Shown here: positions 62,811-64,000 of the stretch, piece after piece | Position numbering within the stretch: position 1 is the first letter of the stretch | How the letters are laid out: each line of letters starts with the position of its first letter | Assembly: GCA_002897115.2 (NCBI GenBank) | Contig: BCIH01000004.1 | Coordinates: 1,442,600-1,506,599 of the forward strand | Source of the DNA: Prototheca cutis | Lineage: Eukaryota > Chlorophyta > Trebouxiophyceae > Chlorellales > Chlorellaceae | Direction of reading: 5' to 3' | DNA: 64,000 nt | Program-made: the position numbers and the translations under genes | Notes under the pieces: model-generated | Told to the model about the DNA's origin: nothing | The model's database searches: none | The model's input: only the letters and a program-made list of their open reading frames with translations

Positions 62811-63968
62811 TCAGTCCTCCTCTGTTACCTCGGCAAGCTTTTGGCGTTTGGCTGAGTTGGTGTAGCTGCGCAGGGCCCACTCCTTCTCGGCATGCGGCTG
62901 GTCGACCGTGCCGAGCGTGATTTGAAACAGCTTGGCCTCGAACCGGGGTCCCACCTCCTTGAGCTCCAGCGTCGACGGCCCACCCGGCTGGTGGTAGACA
63001 TGGTGCCTGAAGCTTATGTAATCCGCCTGATTCGCAAACGTGATGACGCGTTTGGCATCGGGCTTGGGCGCCGGGAACAGGTGCTTGATGATGTTGGACA
63101 CCCGCGAGCCCAGCTGGCTTGTGAAGTTGTCCAGGATCAGCTGAGGGTACGCCTCCGACATGGTGCCCACCTCCCGCTTGTCACCAATATCATGCCGCAG
63201 TACCTGTAGTACATTGGTTGGGGATTTTGGTGTGTGCATGCATGTATTTGTGCATGCATGCATGCATGCATGCGTGTGAGAGGAGAGGTTGTTGGCAGGG
63301 GGCTGTCGAGTGATTCTTACTCCTTTCCACAACACCAGGTCGACATATTTACATACATACAGTCTCTTTTCAGAGCAGACATCCACACTGCGTCCCCAAC
63401 TCTACGTGCCGTGTTGAAGAGGCCAAAGTAGGCCGTTGGTCCAAAGGGCAGGTGGCAGACTACGAGGCCGTCGGGCTCCCCTCGGTGCTCATGCACGACG
63501 ACAAGGTCGGTGTAGTCATGTGCCCGGCAGGAATCCACCAACTCCGAAATCACCTGCAGTGTGAATGGAGTTTTGGGCTTTTTTAAAACGGGGATTGGGG
63601 GAGGGGGGATTTTGCATGCCTTCTGGGTTCAGCATGGGCCGACCAGAGCTTATAGCCAAAACCCTGATCGACAACAGTCTTGCATGGCTCCACCCTTCCA
63701 CAGCACTTCCTCCACCTTCTCACATTGCTGCCTCGGTTGATGCGGACAGAGTTGGGAAACACAAGCTTGAGTTCCTTGGCAAATTGCACGAGGCGGGAGG
63801 ATGGGTCACGGCTGGTCGTGATGAGGGGCCGGGGGTCGCGGTCGGCCGCCCGAGCATACTCATCATCGATGTGTGTGCGTGGCACGGCGGTGTTGTCGTC
63901 CTCCAGAGCCACCTGGTGCCTCAGCTGGGCTTCTTCCTTGCGCAGCTCCGTGGGAATGGGCTTGCCCT
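62811..63968 (-). CDS. IMP4: U3 snoRNP protein IMP4 (Brix domain), 5' end outside the window
   Basis: A component of the small-subunit processome needed for early 18S rRNA processing in the nucleolus. Visible exons: 63968-63724, 63553-63410 and 63203-62811. The 5'-most is preceded by a good acceptor (tatag), so at least one more exon lies to the right. Conserved signatures are IDDEYARA, ITTSRDPSSRLVQFAKELKL, HEHRGEPDGLVV, HLPFGPTAYF, SEAYPQLILDNF and ITFANQADYISFRHHVY, then EVGPRFEAKLF of the Brix domain. The C-terminus (KRQKLAEVTEED) is typical. The 63410/63409 donor is gc instead of gt: it is the only site that keeps frame to VLRHDIGD. About 260 residues are visible of a usual 290. Confidence 0.92.
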
Positions 63969-63978
63969 CTATACAAGG

Positions 63979-64000
63979 GGGGGGGGGGGGGGGGGGGGGG
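63979..64000. repeat. Poly-G run at the window end
   Basis: 22 G lie in the intron upstream of the visible IMP4 exons and run to the last base. Confidence 0.9.

Noticed and set aside
62811..63968. Second G6PDH gene
   Set aside because: A superficial match of SEAYPQLILD to G6[12 protein letters not shown]; all other motifs are those of the Brix protein IMP4.

Overview
This window looks like nuclear DNA of a green alga (Chlorophyta; a trebouxiophyte is my best guess, from style and not from a search). The genes are GC-rich and split by many short GT-AG introns. Several products are of plant type: a PITAIRE cyclin-dependent kinase (CDKC), a PH-domain dynamin of the DRP2 kind, a TEY MAP kinase and a plant-like GT14 glycosyltransferase. 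Runs of 16-43 C or G sit in introns and intergenic spacers. No bacterial operon structure is present.

Region 1 (1-16.2 kb) is a mobile-element block. It holds three copies of a Fanzor gene, the eukaryotic relative of the RNA-guided nuclease TnpB: copy A (312-2075, broken by a gap), copy B (3463-6011, intact) and copy C (7842-10372, minus strand, intact apart from ambiguous bases). All three share one phase-0 intron, the RuvC D-E-D residues and a four-cysteine zinc finger. At least five shorter broken Fanzor-derived pieces lie around them. Downstream of each gene is a conserved non-coding block that is the natural candidate for the guide (omega) RNA. Between the 3' ends of B and C, which face each other, lies a tRNA-Ser(GCU) whose halves are in reversed order (3' half, 11-nt spacer, 5' half), as in a circularly permuted tRNA gene. 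Bases 1-1238 and 9446-10683 are a mirror-image duplication that even shares ambiguous bases, so part of this layout may be an assembly artefact. A 1.2-kb minisatellite with a second gap closes the block.

Region 2 (16.2-33.3 kb) holds a terminal nucleotidyltransferase (TUTase or non-canonical poly(A) polymerase) with degenerate telomere-like repeats in one intron, ferrochelatase, a histidine-phosphatase protein, a subtilisin-like protease, NAA20 (NatB catalytic subunit), CDKC and an HDHD2-like HAD phosphatase.

Region 3 (33.3-49.5 kb) holds cytosolic-type glucose-6-phosphate dehydrogenase, a GNAT acetyltransferase, a large SNF2-RING protein (SHPRH-like), a MAP kinase and a ubiquitin-specific protease.

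Region 4 (49.5-64 kb) holds eIF4A, TAF13, a GT14 glycosyltransferase, an unrecognised 105-residue protein, a dynamin-related gene without a visible GTPase domain, the gamma-secretase subunit APH-1, and IMP4, which runs off the right end.

Regions 2-4 are ordinary housekeeping DNA with no evident functional clustering. The novelty is concentrated in region 1. Exon boundaries were set by hand from reading-frame continuity and GT/AG signals; those stated exactly keep the frame across the join.
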